A DNA stretch of 64,000 nucleotides from Streptomyces olivaceoviridis (lineage in GTDB: Bacteria > Actinomycetota > Actinomycetes > Streptomycetales > Streptomycetaceae). The stretch is from contig NZ_BMUI01000005.1 in NCBI RefSeq assembly GCF_014650115.1, forward strand, positions 124,001-188,000, given 5' to 3'. Of this stretch, positions 7,857 to 16,495 are shown one piece after another; within the stretch, counting starts at the first letter, position 1, and each line of letters starts with the position of its first letter. The notes under the pieces are model-generated. The model was given only the letters and a program-made list of their open reading frames with translations. It had not been told where the DNA came from and searched no databases. A program made the position numbers and the translations under genes.

Positions 7857-8921
7857 TCAGGGCGGCTCCTCCCGCTCCTCGGTGGCGCGGTGGCGACGGG
7901 GCCGGAGCGCCGGCTTGCCGTCCTCGGTGCGCGCTCGGCGGGCGCGGGTACCTTCCTGGTCCCGGACGGCCCGGCGCCGGCCCTCCGCGGGCTTGCGCAC
8001 CCCACCCCGTCCGGCGGGCTCGGTGCGACGCGCGGTGCCGCCCGCCGCGTGCGGGACGTCCGCGATGCCGCGTCCGCCGTCCCGCGCCGCCTCGGCAGCC
8101 GCTTCCGTCACGTCTGAAGCCGTTTCGGCCAGCTTCCCCGTGGCGGCGCCGACCTCCGCCCCGGTCTCGCCGACGACCCGGCTCGCCGCACCGCCGGCCT
8201 CATCCACCACGCGCCCGGCAGCGGTGCCCACGCCCTGAACGGCGCTTCCGGCCCCCTGGCCGATGTCCTGGGCCACCGAGCCGACGCCGTGACCGACGTC
8301 CTGTACGGCGGCACGGGCGCCCAGGCCGACGTCCTGGACTGCCCTTCCGGCCCCCGTACCCAGCTCTCCGACGGCCTGACGGGCTCCGCCACCGACGTCC
8401 CGCACCGCGGACCCGACCCCCCGCGCCACCTCACGCAGGATCTCCGGATTGTGGTCGAGCGTGGTCAGCACGCGGTTGATGATCGAGGCGACGTTGTCGA
8501 GACGCACCCTGAGCTGAGCCTGCGCCTCCACCCCCGAGATGCCCAGGTGCACCCGGCCCAGCGCGACATCGGCGCCCACGTTCAGCTTCACCAGGTCGAG
8601 CACCTCGGCTTGCAGCGACACGTGCGCGCGCAGGTCCTCGACGTCCAGGTCGATCTCGTCGACCTTCAGCACCGGAACGTCGAGGAAGACGTCGGGGTCG
8701 GTACCGGCGGCCACCCGCGCGACGGTTGTCCCGGCGCCGGGGACGGCCGCTGCCTCATGAGCCGTGGCGGTGCTGTCGTAGGGCTCCGGCTCGACGTCGT
8801 ACGGCTCGGGCTCGGTGTACTCGTCGATGTCCTCGGTGATGTCCTGGGCGTGGGGTTCCCCGTCGTACGGGTCACGCTCCTCGACGGCCCCGTCGTCGTT
8901 GTCTGCGTTGCCCTGCGCCAC
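7857..8921 (-). CDS. Protein with ten 11-residue (hendecad) repeats
   Basis: A 354-residue protein with a GTG start after GGGGAGG. Residues 1-60 are acidic and include repeated EPYD motifs. Residues ~77-165 form a compact, probably conserved domain (DVFLDVPVLKVDEIDLDVED onward). Residues 168-277 are ten consecutive 11-residue units of the type GAGRAVQDVGL, GARAAVQDVGH, GVGSVAQDIGQ, with glycine at position 1, valine or alanine at 5-6, and Asp/Glu at 8 in most. The last ~75 residues are rich in Arg and Lys. No signal peptide or membrane segment is visible. Eleven-residue periodicity favours an amphipathic helix or right-handed coiled coil, as in LEA-like and synuclein-like proteins. The function is unknown. 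Confidence 0.8.
   Translation of the reverse strand: MAQGNADNDDGAVEERDPYDGEPHAQDITEDIDEYTEPEPYDVEPEPYDSTATAHEAAAVPGAGTTVARVAAGTDPDVFLDVPVLKVDEIDLDVEDLRAHVSLQAEVLDLVKLNVGADVALGRVHLGISGVEAQAQLRVRLDNVASIINRVLTTLDHNPEILREVARGVGSAVRDVGGGARQAVGELGTGAGRAVQDVGLGARAAVQDVGHGVGSVAQDIGQGAGSAVQGVGTAAGRVVDEAGGAASRVVGETGAEVGAATGKLAETASDVTEAAAEAARDGGRGIADVPHAAGGTARRTEPAGRGGVRKPAEGRRRAVRDQEGTRARRARTEDGKPALRPRRHRATEEREEPP
8091..8420 (-). repeat. Ten tandem 33-bp coding units
   Basis: This is the DNA behind residues 168-277 of the hendecad protein: ten in-frame 33-bp units that diverge toward the 3' end (the first six keep Gly at position 1, the last four drift). The gradient suggests old duplication followed by divergence rather than recent slippage. 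Confidence 0.75.
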
Positions 8922-9084
8922 CGCGCCTCCCCGAGTCAGCCGTCACTTTCGTCCCATTTTGTTCCAGCATGGCGATTGGTGCGCGCCGATCGGTGCGCTG
9001 TCAACAGCGCTTCCGTACGGGCTGCCGTGCCGCCGTCCGCTCCGGCGTTTCCGCTCCCCGAAAGGCGAGCAGTGCGCTGACGAG

Positions 9085-9378
9085 CGCCTCGGGAGCCTCT
9101 TCGGCCATGTGGAGGCGCTGCGGCGGCGCCGTGAATGGTTCCACCGGCACGTCGAGGCGCACCTGGTGCTCTGGTGGATCCCCGCCGGTCACCTCCCGAC
9201 CGTCGACGAGGCCCTGGAGCGGCCGGCGGACCTGCGGACCCACGGGCCGTCCCCGCGCGCGTTCACCTTCGCCCCCTACACCGCGGCCGAGGCCGCCCGG
9301 GACACCCGGCCGGCGCCGGGCTCGGACCCGGCGGCGGTTCAGATCAACCAGGACGCCACGCCGAGCCCTCCGACCTAG
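9085..9378 (+). pseudogene. DUF3291 family remnant (C-terminal part)
   Basis: The frame ending at the TAG at 9378 reads GHVEALRRRREWFHRHVEAH, then LVLWWIPAGHLPTVDEALERP, ADLRTHGPS, PRAFTFAPY. This matches the C-terminal half of DUF3291 proteins (ferredoxin-like dimeric alpha-beta barrel, ~150 residues). The N-terminal half is missing: upstream sequence in the same frame shows no similarity and no ribosome site. Translation from the in-frame GTG at 9109 is conceivable, but the fold would be incomplete. Confidence 0.6.
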
Positions 9379-9458
9379 GGCCGGCAACGGCCCGAAGCAC
9401 TCACGGCCGAGCAGCCGCACCAGAGCAAGCGCCCCATTTGCCCGATTATCCTGGAGCG

Positions 9459-12254
9459 GTGGAGTCATACCCGCTTCCTTCGGGCAGCGATCACGGCGAC
9501 CGGACGCCGCTGGGCGCCGGAGTGCGCCCGGAGATCCTGGCTTCCTGGCAGCGCTCGCACTCTCTCGGCATCGACCGCGAGCGGGCGGTCCTGCCGATCG
9601 AGAGCGACCTGGATCCCGACTCCCGGCTGATCAGGGCCGCCGCGCCGGTGCTGACCCGCCTGTACGAACGGTTCTCGGGCGTACCGGTGACCGTGGCACT
9701 GGCCGACTCACGGGCGCACATCGTGGACCGGTGGGGCGACCCGGCGGGGCTGGAACTGATGGACGCCGCCTCCCTGGTGCCGGGCGCCAACGTCGACGAG
9801 CGGTTCATGGGAACCAGCAGCGTCAGCATGGTCCTGAGCACCAGGGCACCGTTCGTGGTCGTGGGCCACGAACACTTCCTGCACGACCTCAAGGAGCTCA
9901 CCTGTATGGCCGCGCCGGTGCGCGACCCGGTGGGCGGCACCGTGCGGGGCGCGGTCAACCTCTCCGTCCCCCGGGAACTGGCCGACCCCGGCATGGCGCT
10001 GGTCCTGCAAGAGGCCACCGAACGCATCGGGGAACGCCTGCTGGAGCTGAGCACGGCCCGCGAGCTCGAACTCACGCACTCTTTCCGCCGGTCCATGGAG
10101 CGCGGCGGGCATGCCGAGCTGGACCTCGCGTCGGGAGAGCTGTCCCGGCGCGGCGGACCGCCGCCCCGGCTCGCCTCGCAGGAACGGCTGACCCTGCTGG
10201 AGCGTGCCGTCGAGCTGATCTCCTCCAACGGTGAGGCGTTCGCCGAGGTGCCGCTCGCGGGCAGTCGCGTGGCCGTCCTGCGCCGACGCGAGCTGCACCA
10301 CGGTGACGCGGAGGGGGCGGCGGTCGAGGTCAGTTTCGAGGACACCGGCGGTACGGGTCCGGCGCGTCCGGCCACCGCGACCGCCGCCGATGGCCGTGTG
10401 CCACTCCTGAACCGCCCCGCCGAGGCGGCGCAGCCGCACGCCGGCGGGACGACCGACGCGTGGCTGCTGCTCGTGGGCGAACCGGGCGTCGGCCGGCTCG
10501 CCGCCGAGGCGCGCGGACGGCTGGCCCTGCTGAACGAGGCAGGTGTCCGGCTCGGCACCACCCTGGACCTGTGGCGTACCGCCGAGCAACTGGCGGAGAT
10601 CACCGTGCCGCGCTTCGCCGACCTGGTCGTCGTCGACCTGGTCGAAGGCGTCCTGGCGGGCGAAGAGCCACCGCCCGGACCGCTGCGCGCCGACGTACCG
10701 CTGCGCCGGGTGGCCGCCTGGGCCGGCGACGACGCCCGCGACCTCCCGGTCGACGGGGTGAACGAGCCGGCCGGCTACCCGGCCGGAACACCCCAGGCCC
10801 GGTGCCTGGAGACCGGGCAGCCGGTCACGGACTCGGTGGTGACCGCCGCCCTGGCCGGGCACCCGACCAGCCGGGTGCACCCCGTCGGATTCCTCGGCGA
10901 GGGTGCGCACTCCTACCTGGCGGCTCCGCTGTCCGCCCGGGGATCCGTCCTCGGCCTGGCGGGGTTCTACCGACGCGGCAGGACGAGGCCGTACGAGCAG
11001 GACGACCTCACGCTGGCCGGCGAGCTGGCGGCCCGCGCCGCGATCAGCATGGACAACGCCCGCCGCTACCGCCGGGAGCACCACGCCTCCCTCACCCTGC
11101 AACGCAGCCTGCTGCCGCATGCCCTGCCCCGGCTGAGCACCGTCGGCCTCGCCTCCCGGTATCTGCCCGCGGACACCAGGTCAGGCGTGGGCGGGGACTG
11201 GTTCGACGCGATCCCGCTCTCCGGCATGCGCGTGGCGCTGGTCGTCGGTGACGTGCCCGGAAACGGGTTGCAGGCGGCAGCGACCATGGGCCGGCTGCGT
11301 ACGGCGGTACGGACGCTGGCCGGTCTGGACCTGCTGCCCGAGGAGGTGCTGGCCCACCTGGACGACCTGGTCAGCCGCACCCCTGAAGAAGACGCCGACG
11401 ACCAGGACCCGGCGACCGGGACGACCTGCCTGTACGCGGTCTACGACCCGGTGTCCTGCCGGTGCACGGCCGCGACCGCCGGTCATGCGCCGCCGGCCCT
11501 GCTGACCCCGGACGGGGAGGCCCGGCTGATCGACCTCCCGACCGGTCCGCCCCTCGGGCTCGGCGGGCTCCAGCCGTACGAGTCCGCCGCCGTCGACCTG
11601 CCCCCGGGCAGCCTGCTGACGATGTACACCGACGGACTGCTGAAGGAGAGCCGCGGCTACGAGGACACCGAGGCGCGCACCGCGCAACTGCTGGCCTCCC
11701 TGCGCCTCGCCGGTCCTGGGCTGGAGGACACCTGCGACGGGCTCACGGCCGCCCTCCTGCCCCAGGGCCCGTCCGACGACGTGGCCCTTCTGCTGGCCCG
11801 TGTGCACGCGCTGCCCGAGGACCGGATGGCGTCCTGGGAATTCCCGTCCGACCCCGCGGCCGTGGCCCGGGCCAGGACGCTGACCCGTGCCCAGCTCGCC
11901 ACCTGGGGCATGTCGGAGCTGGACTTCAACACCGGGCTCGTGGTCAGCGAGCTGGTCACCAACGCCGTGCGGTACGGCGGCCCGGGGCCGGTGGGCCTGC
12001 GGCTGCTGCGCGACGACTCACTGATCTGCGAGGTCTCCGACGGCAGCAACACCTCTCCTCGGATCAGACGCGCGGCCACGACCGAGGAGGGCGGACGCGG
12101 CCTGTTCCTCGTGGCGCAGTTCACGAAGAGCTGGGGTGCCCGCTACATGCCGCAGGGCAAAACGGTGTGGGCCGAGCAGATTCCGCAGCCGGAGCAGCCT
12201 GCGCCCGAGACGGACGAGCAAGCACTGCTGGCCATGTTCGACGACCCCGGCTGA
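9459..12254 (+). CDS. GAF-GAF-SpoIIE phosphatase-HATPase fusion (partner-switch regulator)
   Basis: A 931-residue multidomain signalling protein. Residues ~18-190 are a GAF-type sensor that opens with RPEILASWQRS, the start normally seen in AcoR-like activators. Residues ~345-540 are a second GAF. Residues ~560-770 are a SpoIIE/PP2C-type phosphatase with GGDWFDAIPL, VVGDVPGNG and MYTDGLLKE. The C-terminus (~790-905) is an RsbW-like kinase/ATPase with NTGLVVSELVTNAVRYGG and EEGGRGLFLV. Such proteins dephosphorylate STAS antagonists and can phosphorylate them too, setting sigma-factor activity. The GTG start is chosen because the domain begins just after it. The STAS gene lies 21 bp away, convergent. 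Confidence 0.9.
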   Translation: MESYPLPSGSDHGDRTPLGAGVRPEILASWQRSHSLGIDRERAVLPIESDLDPDSRLIRAAAPVLTRLYERFSGVPVTVALADSRAHIVDRWGDPAGLELMDAASLVPGANVDERFMGTSSVSMVLSTRAPFVVVGHEHFLHDLKELTCMAAPVRDPVGGTVRGAVNLSVPRELADPGMALVLQEATERIGERLLELSTARELELTHSFRRSMERGGHAELDLASGELSRRGGPPPRLASQERLTLLERAVELISSNGEAFAEVPLAGSRVAVLRRRELHHGDAEGAAVEVSFEDTGGTGPARPATATAADGRVPLLNRPAEAAQPHAGGTTDAWLLLVGEPGVGRLAAEARGRLALLNEAGVRLGTTLDLWRTAEQLAEITVPRFADLVVVDLVEGVLAGEEPPPGPLRADVPLRRVAAWAGDDARDLPVDGVNEPAGYPAGTPQARCLETGQPVTDSVVTAALAGHPTSRVHPVGFLGEGAHSYLAAPLSARGSVLGLAGFYRRGRTRPYEQDDLTLAGELAARAAISMDNARRYRREHHASLTLQRSLLPHALPRLSTVGLASRYLPADTRSGVGGDWFDAIPLSGMRVALVVGDVPGNGLQAAATMGRLRTAVRTLAGLDLLPEEVLAHLDDLVSRTPEEDADDQDPATGTTCLYAVYDPVSCRCTAATAGHAPPALLTPDGEARLIDLPTGPPLGLGGLQPYESAAVDLPPGSLLTMYTDGLLKESRGYEDTEARTAQLLASLRLAGPGLEDTCDGLTAALLPQGPSDDVALLLARVHALPEDRMASWEFPSDPAAVARARTLTRAQLATWGMSELDFNTGLVVSELVTNAVRYGGPGPVGLRLLRDDSLICEVSDGSNTSPRIRRAATTEEGGRGLFLVAQFTKSWGARYMPQGKTVWAEQIPQPEQPAPETDEQALLAMFDDPG

Positions 12255-12275
12255 CCCGCCGCCGGTCGCGGCCGG

Positions 12276-12647
12276 TCAGTCGGGGACGGAGTCCACGGTG
12301 GCGTAGCTGTGCAGTACCTGGTCCGTTCCGGTCAGCGCCAGCATGCGCCGTACGCGTTCGCTGGGTGCGATCAGCGCGAGGCGGGCGCCGGTGCTCCGGG
12401 CCGTGCGGTAGACCGCGATCAGGCAGGTGAGCCCGGTGGAGTCCAGGAAGGTGACGTCGGACAGGTCCACGAGCACGCTGTGCCCACCGGTGAGCACCAG
12501 GGGTTGCAGGGCGTCGGCGAGGTGTGAGGCGGTGTGCAGGTCGAGGTCGCCCACGACCGTGACGAGGTGACGGTCGGTGCCCAGACGGCGTACGTGCACC
12601 CGGAGGGTGTGCGGACGATCACGGAAGGCCGACCGGTCGGTGTTCAT
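12276..12647 (-). CDS. STAS-domain anti-sigma factor antagonist
   Basis: A 123-residue single STAS domain protein. LVTVVGDLDLHTA marks the first strand and DLSDVTFLDSTGLTCLI contains the phosphorylatable Ser70 in the D-S-T-G motif. In the unphosphorylated form such proteins bind anti-sigma kinases and free their sigma factor. It lies between two PP2C-type phosphatases and 28 bp downstream of the second, on the same strand, so that phosphatase (12.7-13.9 kb) is the likely operon partner. Confidence 0.9.
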   Translation of the reverse strand: MNTDRSAFRDRPHTLRVHVRRLGTDRHLVTVVGDLDLHTASHLADALQPLVLTGGHSVLVDLSDVTFLDSTGLTCLIAVYRTARSTGARLALIAPSERVRRMLALTGTDQVLHSYATVDSVPD

Positions 12648-12675
12648 GACCGCCTCTTTCCACGGGGGCCCGGGC

Positions 12676-13896
12676 TCACGGGGTCAGCTCCTGCTGGTGG
12701 CCGCCGCGCCACTCGGTGAGCAACACGGTGGCGTCGTCGTCGAGCTTGCCGTCATGGTGTTCCATGATGGCGGCCATCAGCCGGCGCAGGGTCTCGTGCA
12801 GGGTGTGCCGGCCGGAGTGGTGACGGCGGATGAAGTCGACGAACCGTTCCTGGCCGAATTCCGTCCCGTACCTGTCGCGGGCTTCGACCACGCCGTCGGT
12901 GTACAGCAGCAGGCGATCTCCGGGTTCGAGCTGCTCGGTGGCCGTGGTGACCGGCAGGCCGAGGTCGGCGCCCATGGGGCCGGCCGGGGGACAGGCCAGT
13001 TCGGTGGTCCAGCGGTTGCCGCGGATCAGGATGGGCAGGTGCTGGCCGCGGTTGATCCAGGTCAGCCGGCCGCTCTCCATGTCCAGGTCGGCCATGATGC
13101 CGGTGACGTAGCGGCTGGTGCCGAACTGCTCGATCAGCGTCTCCTCCACCGACCGGCTGGTCTCGGTCAGCGAGGCACCCTGGCGGCGGGCGTTGCGGCA
13201 GGCGGCCACGGCGACGTTCGCGGTGATCCCGGCGGTGGTGTCGTGGCCCATGGCGTCGAAGACGCCCAGGTGGAGGGTGCTGCCGGCCACCGCGTACTCG
13301 AAGGCGTCGCCGCCCACCTGGTAGGCGGGCTCCATCACCGCGCCGACGGTGACGTCGTGACCGGCGTAGGCGGGTGGCGGGGTGAGGTTCCACTGCATCT
13401 CCGCGGCCACGTTCATCGGCTCCGTACGCACCAGACGCGCGTAGGAGTCGCTGAAGGACCGCTTGCTCAGCAACAGCAGGGCCGTCATCGACGCCAGGTC
13501 GCGCAGGGCTTGGCGGACGGGTTCGTCGTCGCTGTCGGTGTCGGCCCGCAGCACACCCAGCCGTTCCACACCGTCGGTGACGGCCACCCACCACCGCCGC
13601 CCGCCCGGACGGTCGCGTGTCCCCTCCCATCCGGGTTCGGTGAGCATTTCCACACGCCGGTAGGCTCGGCCGGGCAGACTGCCCGCAACGGTGAACTCCT
13701 GCCCGCGGTCCCCGGCACCCAGCCCCCGACCCGTGAGCCGGCGCAGCACCGTCTCCCGGATGTCCACCACGAAGAGGGCCACGTCGTGCATGCCTGCCAC
13801 GGCGGCGTGGTCGGCGATCAACCCCGGGAGCTCTTCGAGCGTAGCCGTATGACTGGCCTGCATCAGCCGCAACAGCGACGCCGCGCTGTCGGTCAC
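12676..13896 (-). CDS. PP2C/SpoIIE-type serine phosphatase with N-terminal GAF
   Basis: A 406-residue protein. Residues ~1-165 look like a GAF-type sensor; the C-terminal half is a SpoIIE-like phosphatase with GGDAFEYAVAG, LGVFDAMGHDTTAG, RGQHLPILI, LLYTDGVVEARD and DDDATVLL, giving the aspartates for the two-metal centre. The GTG start follows GAAAGAGG. It probably dephosphorylates the STAS protein encoded just downstream. Unlike the large fusion at 9.5 kb it has no kinase domain. Confidence 0.92.
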   Translation of the reverse strand: MTDSAASLLRLMQASHTATLEELPGLIADHAAVAGMHDVALFVVDIRETVLRRLTGRGLGAGDRGQEFTVAGSLPGRAYRRVEMLTEPGWEGTRDRPGGRRWWVAVTDGVERLGVLRADTDSDDEPVRQALRDLASMTALLLLSKRSFSDSYARLVRTEPMNVAAEMQWNLTPPPAYAGHDVTVGAVMEPAYQVGGDAFEYAVAGSTLHLGVFDAMGHDTTAGITANVAVAACRNARRQGASLTETSRSVEETLIEQFGTSRYVTGIMADLDMESGRLTWINRGQHLPILIRGNRWTTELACPPAGPMGADLGLPVTTATEQLEPGDRLLLYTDGVVEARDRYGTEFGQERFVDFIRRHHSGRHTLHETLRRLMAAIMEHHDGKLDDDATVLLTEWRGGHQQELTP

Positions 13897-14065
13897 CGCG
13901 CCCCTCTTTCCTGGCCGCTCGGGTCATGTCCATCCTCGGCCACCACACGGGTACCCGCTCCCCGACAGCACGCGCGGCCCGGCAGCAGGCATGCTCGCGC
14001 CCGCCTGGATCCGGTGGCTCGGACCGATCACGGGACGGTGGTGTCCGGTGCGCGTGCGGCGCCGG

Positions 14066-14782
14066 TCAGGGCTCCCGGGCCTGGCCGAGCTGGCGCTGGA
14101 GGCTCCCGGTGAGGTGCTCCGTCATGGCTTCCGCGGCGCGCTCGGGCTTGCGGCGCAGTATCGCGCGTACGACACGTTCGTGTTCCGCGAGCGTCGGGTC
14201 GTCGGCGTTCCCGGCGCTCCTGATGCGGAAGACATGCAGATGGGAGTGGAGCCGCTCCACCGCGTCGGCGAGCAGCGGACGTTGCGAGGCCACCGCGATG
14301 GTGTCGTGGAAGCGCTGGTCGAGAGCGGCGAAGCCGCGGTAGTCCGCGTAGCGCCCCGTCGGCCCCGGGTGGGTCTGCATCTCCTCCACGAGCCGCTCGA
14401 TGGCGTCGAGTTGCTCCTCGGTGGCGTGGGCGGCGGCGAGGGCCGCCGCTCGCGGTTCCAGCAGGAGCCGCATCTCGAAGAGCTGCTCAAGGCCCTCGCG
14501 CGTCAGCAGCTCCGTCGCCCGGTACCCGGACAGCGACCTCTTGACCACGAGTCCGTCGGACTCCAGCCTGGCCAGTGCCTCGCGGACGGGCGTGGGCGAG
14601 ACTCCGAGAGCACGCGACAGCGCTTCGATCCCCACGCGGGCGCCCGGAGCGATCTCATGGTCCATGACCATGGCCTTGATCTGTTCGTAGACGCTGTCCG
14701 AGAGGACCTGGCGACCGGCACGGGCGGATCGGCTGCTCCCGGACTCCGGGACCCCGGCGGAGGAACTGTCATGCTGTGGCAT
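14066..14782 (-). CDS. GntR-family regulator, FadR/FCD subfamily
   Basis: A 238-residue regulator. A winged helix at ~26-95 contains VYEQIKAMVMDHEIAPG, LGVSPTPVREAL and RLESDGLVVK; the all-helical FCD effector domain follows (FEMRLLLEPRAAALAA, DQRFHDTIAVAS, LHVFRIRS, EHERVVRAI). FCD members usually sense sugar acids or other organic acids. It is the last gene of the leftward sugar-transport run (89 bp after a 27-codon frame), so it probably represses the importer and dehydratase. Confidence 0.93.
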   Translation of the reverse strand: MPQHDSSSAGVPESGSSRSARAGRQVLSDSVYEQIKAMVMDHEIAPGARVGIEALSRALGVSPTPVREALARLESDGLVVKRSLSGYRATELLTREGLEQLFEMRLLLEPRAAALAAAHATEEQLDAIERLVEEMQTHPGPTGRYADYRGFAALDQRFHDTIAVASQRPLLADAVERLHSHLHVFRIRSAGNADDPTLAEHERVVRAILRRKPERAAEAMTEHLTGSLQRQLGQAREP

Positions 14783-14870
14783 CCGTTCTCCTGTTCCTGC
14801 CGCTCCAGGCTGTCGGGACGATGCAGTTTACCGAGGTGAGCACGTTGCCCGGCCCGGGGTCGGCCGGGTT

Positions 14871-14954
14871 TCAGGGCGTGCGGAACACCTGTTCCACCGA
14901 GGCCCGCCACTCCCCCGGTGCCGCCTCCCGCACGCACGGTGCCACGGACTTCAT
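14871..14954 (-). CDS. 27-codon frame overlapping the ATPase stop
   Basis: ATG overlaps the ABC ATPase stop codon as ATGA, so the frame is set up for translational coupling. The product is 27 residues (MKSVAPCVREAAPGEWRASV then EQVFRTP). I do not recognise it; it may be a tiny real gene or the start of a gene whose remainder was deleted before the GntR gene. Confidence 0.3.
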   Translation of the reverse strand: MKSVAPCVREAAPGEWRASVEQVFRTP

Positions 14955-16495
14955 TCCGCCTCCCTTTCCGTGGTCACCGCCGGGAGCGCACGGTCGTGGA
15001 TGATGCGGATGATCCGGCCGCTCATCCGTTCGTAGTCCCCGTCGTTGTCGACCTCGCCGCGGATGCGGTGGTCGGCCATGACGAGGACACGGTCCGCCAG
15101 CGTGATCATCTCGGTCAGGTCGCTGCTGATCAGCAGGATCGGCAGACCTTCGCCGGCCAGCTCCCACAGGAGCCGGTGGAAGGCGTGCTTGGTGCGCACG
15201 TCGACGCCCACGGTCGGTTCGTCGACGATCAGCAGGCGGGTGTCGGCCGCGAGCCACTTCGCCATACTCACCTTCTGCTGGTTGCCGCCGGACAGTTCAC
15301 CGGCGTTCTGCTCAAGGCCCGAGATGCGGATCCCGAGCCGGTCGACCAAGTCCTGTGCCGCCTGCCGCTCCTCGGCAGCGGGAACGTACCCGAGGGCCTT
15401 GGCCAGCTTCTTCCACACGGTGACCGTGATGTTCCGGTGGATGGGCTGTTCGAGGAAGACGCCCTCTTCCTTGCGGTTCTCCGTCAGGTAGCCGATGCCG
15501 AAGTCGTGCAGCGCCTGGCGGGGCGAGGCGATCCGGACCGGGGTGCCGTGCATCCTGACCTCACCGGCGGTGATCCGGTCGAGGCCCAGTACGGCTTTGA
15601 CCAGTTCGCTGCGCCCGGCGCCGACGAGACCGTAGAGACCGACGATCTCGCCGGGGCGCACCTCCAGGGAGACGTCCTGGTGGCCGTCGGCGGTGGAGAC
15701 GCCGTCGAGCGCGAGGACCGGGGCGGCCGTACGGTCCGGGGCGCGTGGCGGCATCTCGGTCGCCGTGTGCGCGCGTCCCACCATCAGGTTCACGATGTCG
15801 TCGTGGGTGTGGCCGGCGAGCGGCGAGGACTCCAGCACGGACCGGCCGTCGCGCAGCACGGTGACGGTGTCGCAGAGCGCGAAGACCTCTTCCAGTTTGT
15901 GGCTGACGAAGACGACGCATGTGCCACGGGCCGTCAGCCGCCGGACGACACCGAAGAGGCGATCGGCCTCCCGCGGGGACAACGACGCGGTCGGCTCGTC
16001 GAGCAGCAGCACCCGGCTCTCGGTGTAGAGCGCCTTCGCGATCTCCACCAACTGCTGCTGGGCCACCGACAGTTCGCGTACCGGCCGGAGCGGGTCCAGG
16101 TCCAGGTCCAGCTCGGCCAGGCAGCGCAGGGCGGGCGCGCTCATGGCCCCGCGGTCGACGAACCCACGGCGCGCGGGAGGGCTTTGCAGGGTGATGTTCT
16201 CCGCCACCGAGAAGTCGGGTATGAGGTTGCGTTCCTGGTGGACGACGCCGATGCCGGTGCGGGTGGCCTCCAGCGGCGAGCGCAGGCGGACCTCTTCGCC
16301 GCGCCAGGTGAGCCGGCCGCCGTCGGGCGCGTGGACGCCGGTCAGGACCTTGATGAGCGTGGACTTGCCCGCACCGTTCTCGCCCAGCAGCGCGTGTACG
16401 GATCCGGCCGTCAGGCGCAGTCCGACGCCGTCCAGGGCCCGTACTCCGGGGAAGACCTTGACGATCTCCCGGCCTTCGAGAAGGACGTCGTTCAC
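14951..16495 (-). CDS. Sugar ABC importer ATPase (CUT2, two ATP-binding domains)
   Basis: A 514-residue RbsA/MglA-type ATPase with two nucleotide-binding domains. Domain 1 has Walker A LLGENGAGKST, signature LSVAQQQLVEIAKAL and Walker B LLLDEPTASL. Domain 2 has the degenerate Walker A LVGAGRSE typical of CUT2 ATPases, signature LSGGNQQK and Walker B LIVDEPTVGVDV. The GTG start overlaps the upstream permease stop (GTGA), so the four import genes are translationally coupled. It energises import of a monosaccharide or sugar derivative. Confidence 0.95.
   Translation of the reverse strand: MNDVLLEGREIVKVFPGVRALDGVGLRLTAGSVHALLGENGAGKSTLIKVLTGVHAPDGGRLTWRGEEVRLRSPLEATRTGIGVVHQERNLIPDFSVAENITLQSPPARRGFVDRGAMSAPALRCLAELDLDLDPLRPVRELSVAQQQLVEIAKALYTESRVLLLDEPTASLSPREADRLFGVVRRLTARGTCVVFVSHKLEEVFALCDTVTVLRDGRSVLESSPLAGHTHDDIVNLMVGRAHTATEMPPRAPDRTAAPVLALDGVSTADGHQDVSLEVRPGEIVGLYGLVGAGRSELVKAVLGLDRITAGEVRMHGTPVRIASPRQALHDFGIGYLTENRKEEGVFLEQPIHRNITVTVWKKLAKALGYVPAAEERQAAQDLVDRLGIRISGLEQNAGELSGGNQQKVSMAKWLAADTRLLIVDEPTVGVDVRTKHAFHRLLWELAGEGLPILLISSDLTEMITLADRVLVMADHRIRGEVDNDGDYERMSGRIIRIIHDRALPAVTTEREAE

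Noticed and set aside
7335..8005. Possible transposase or other mobile-element remnant near the AsnC fragment
   Set aside because: No transposase motif, terminal inverted repeats or target duplications could be identified.
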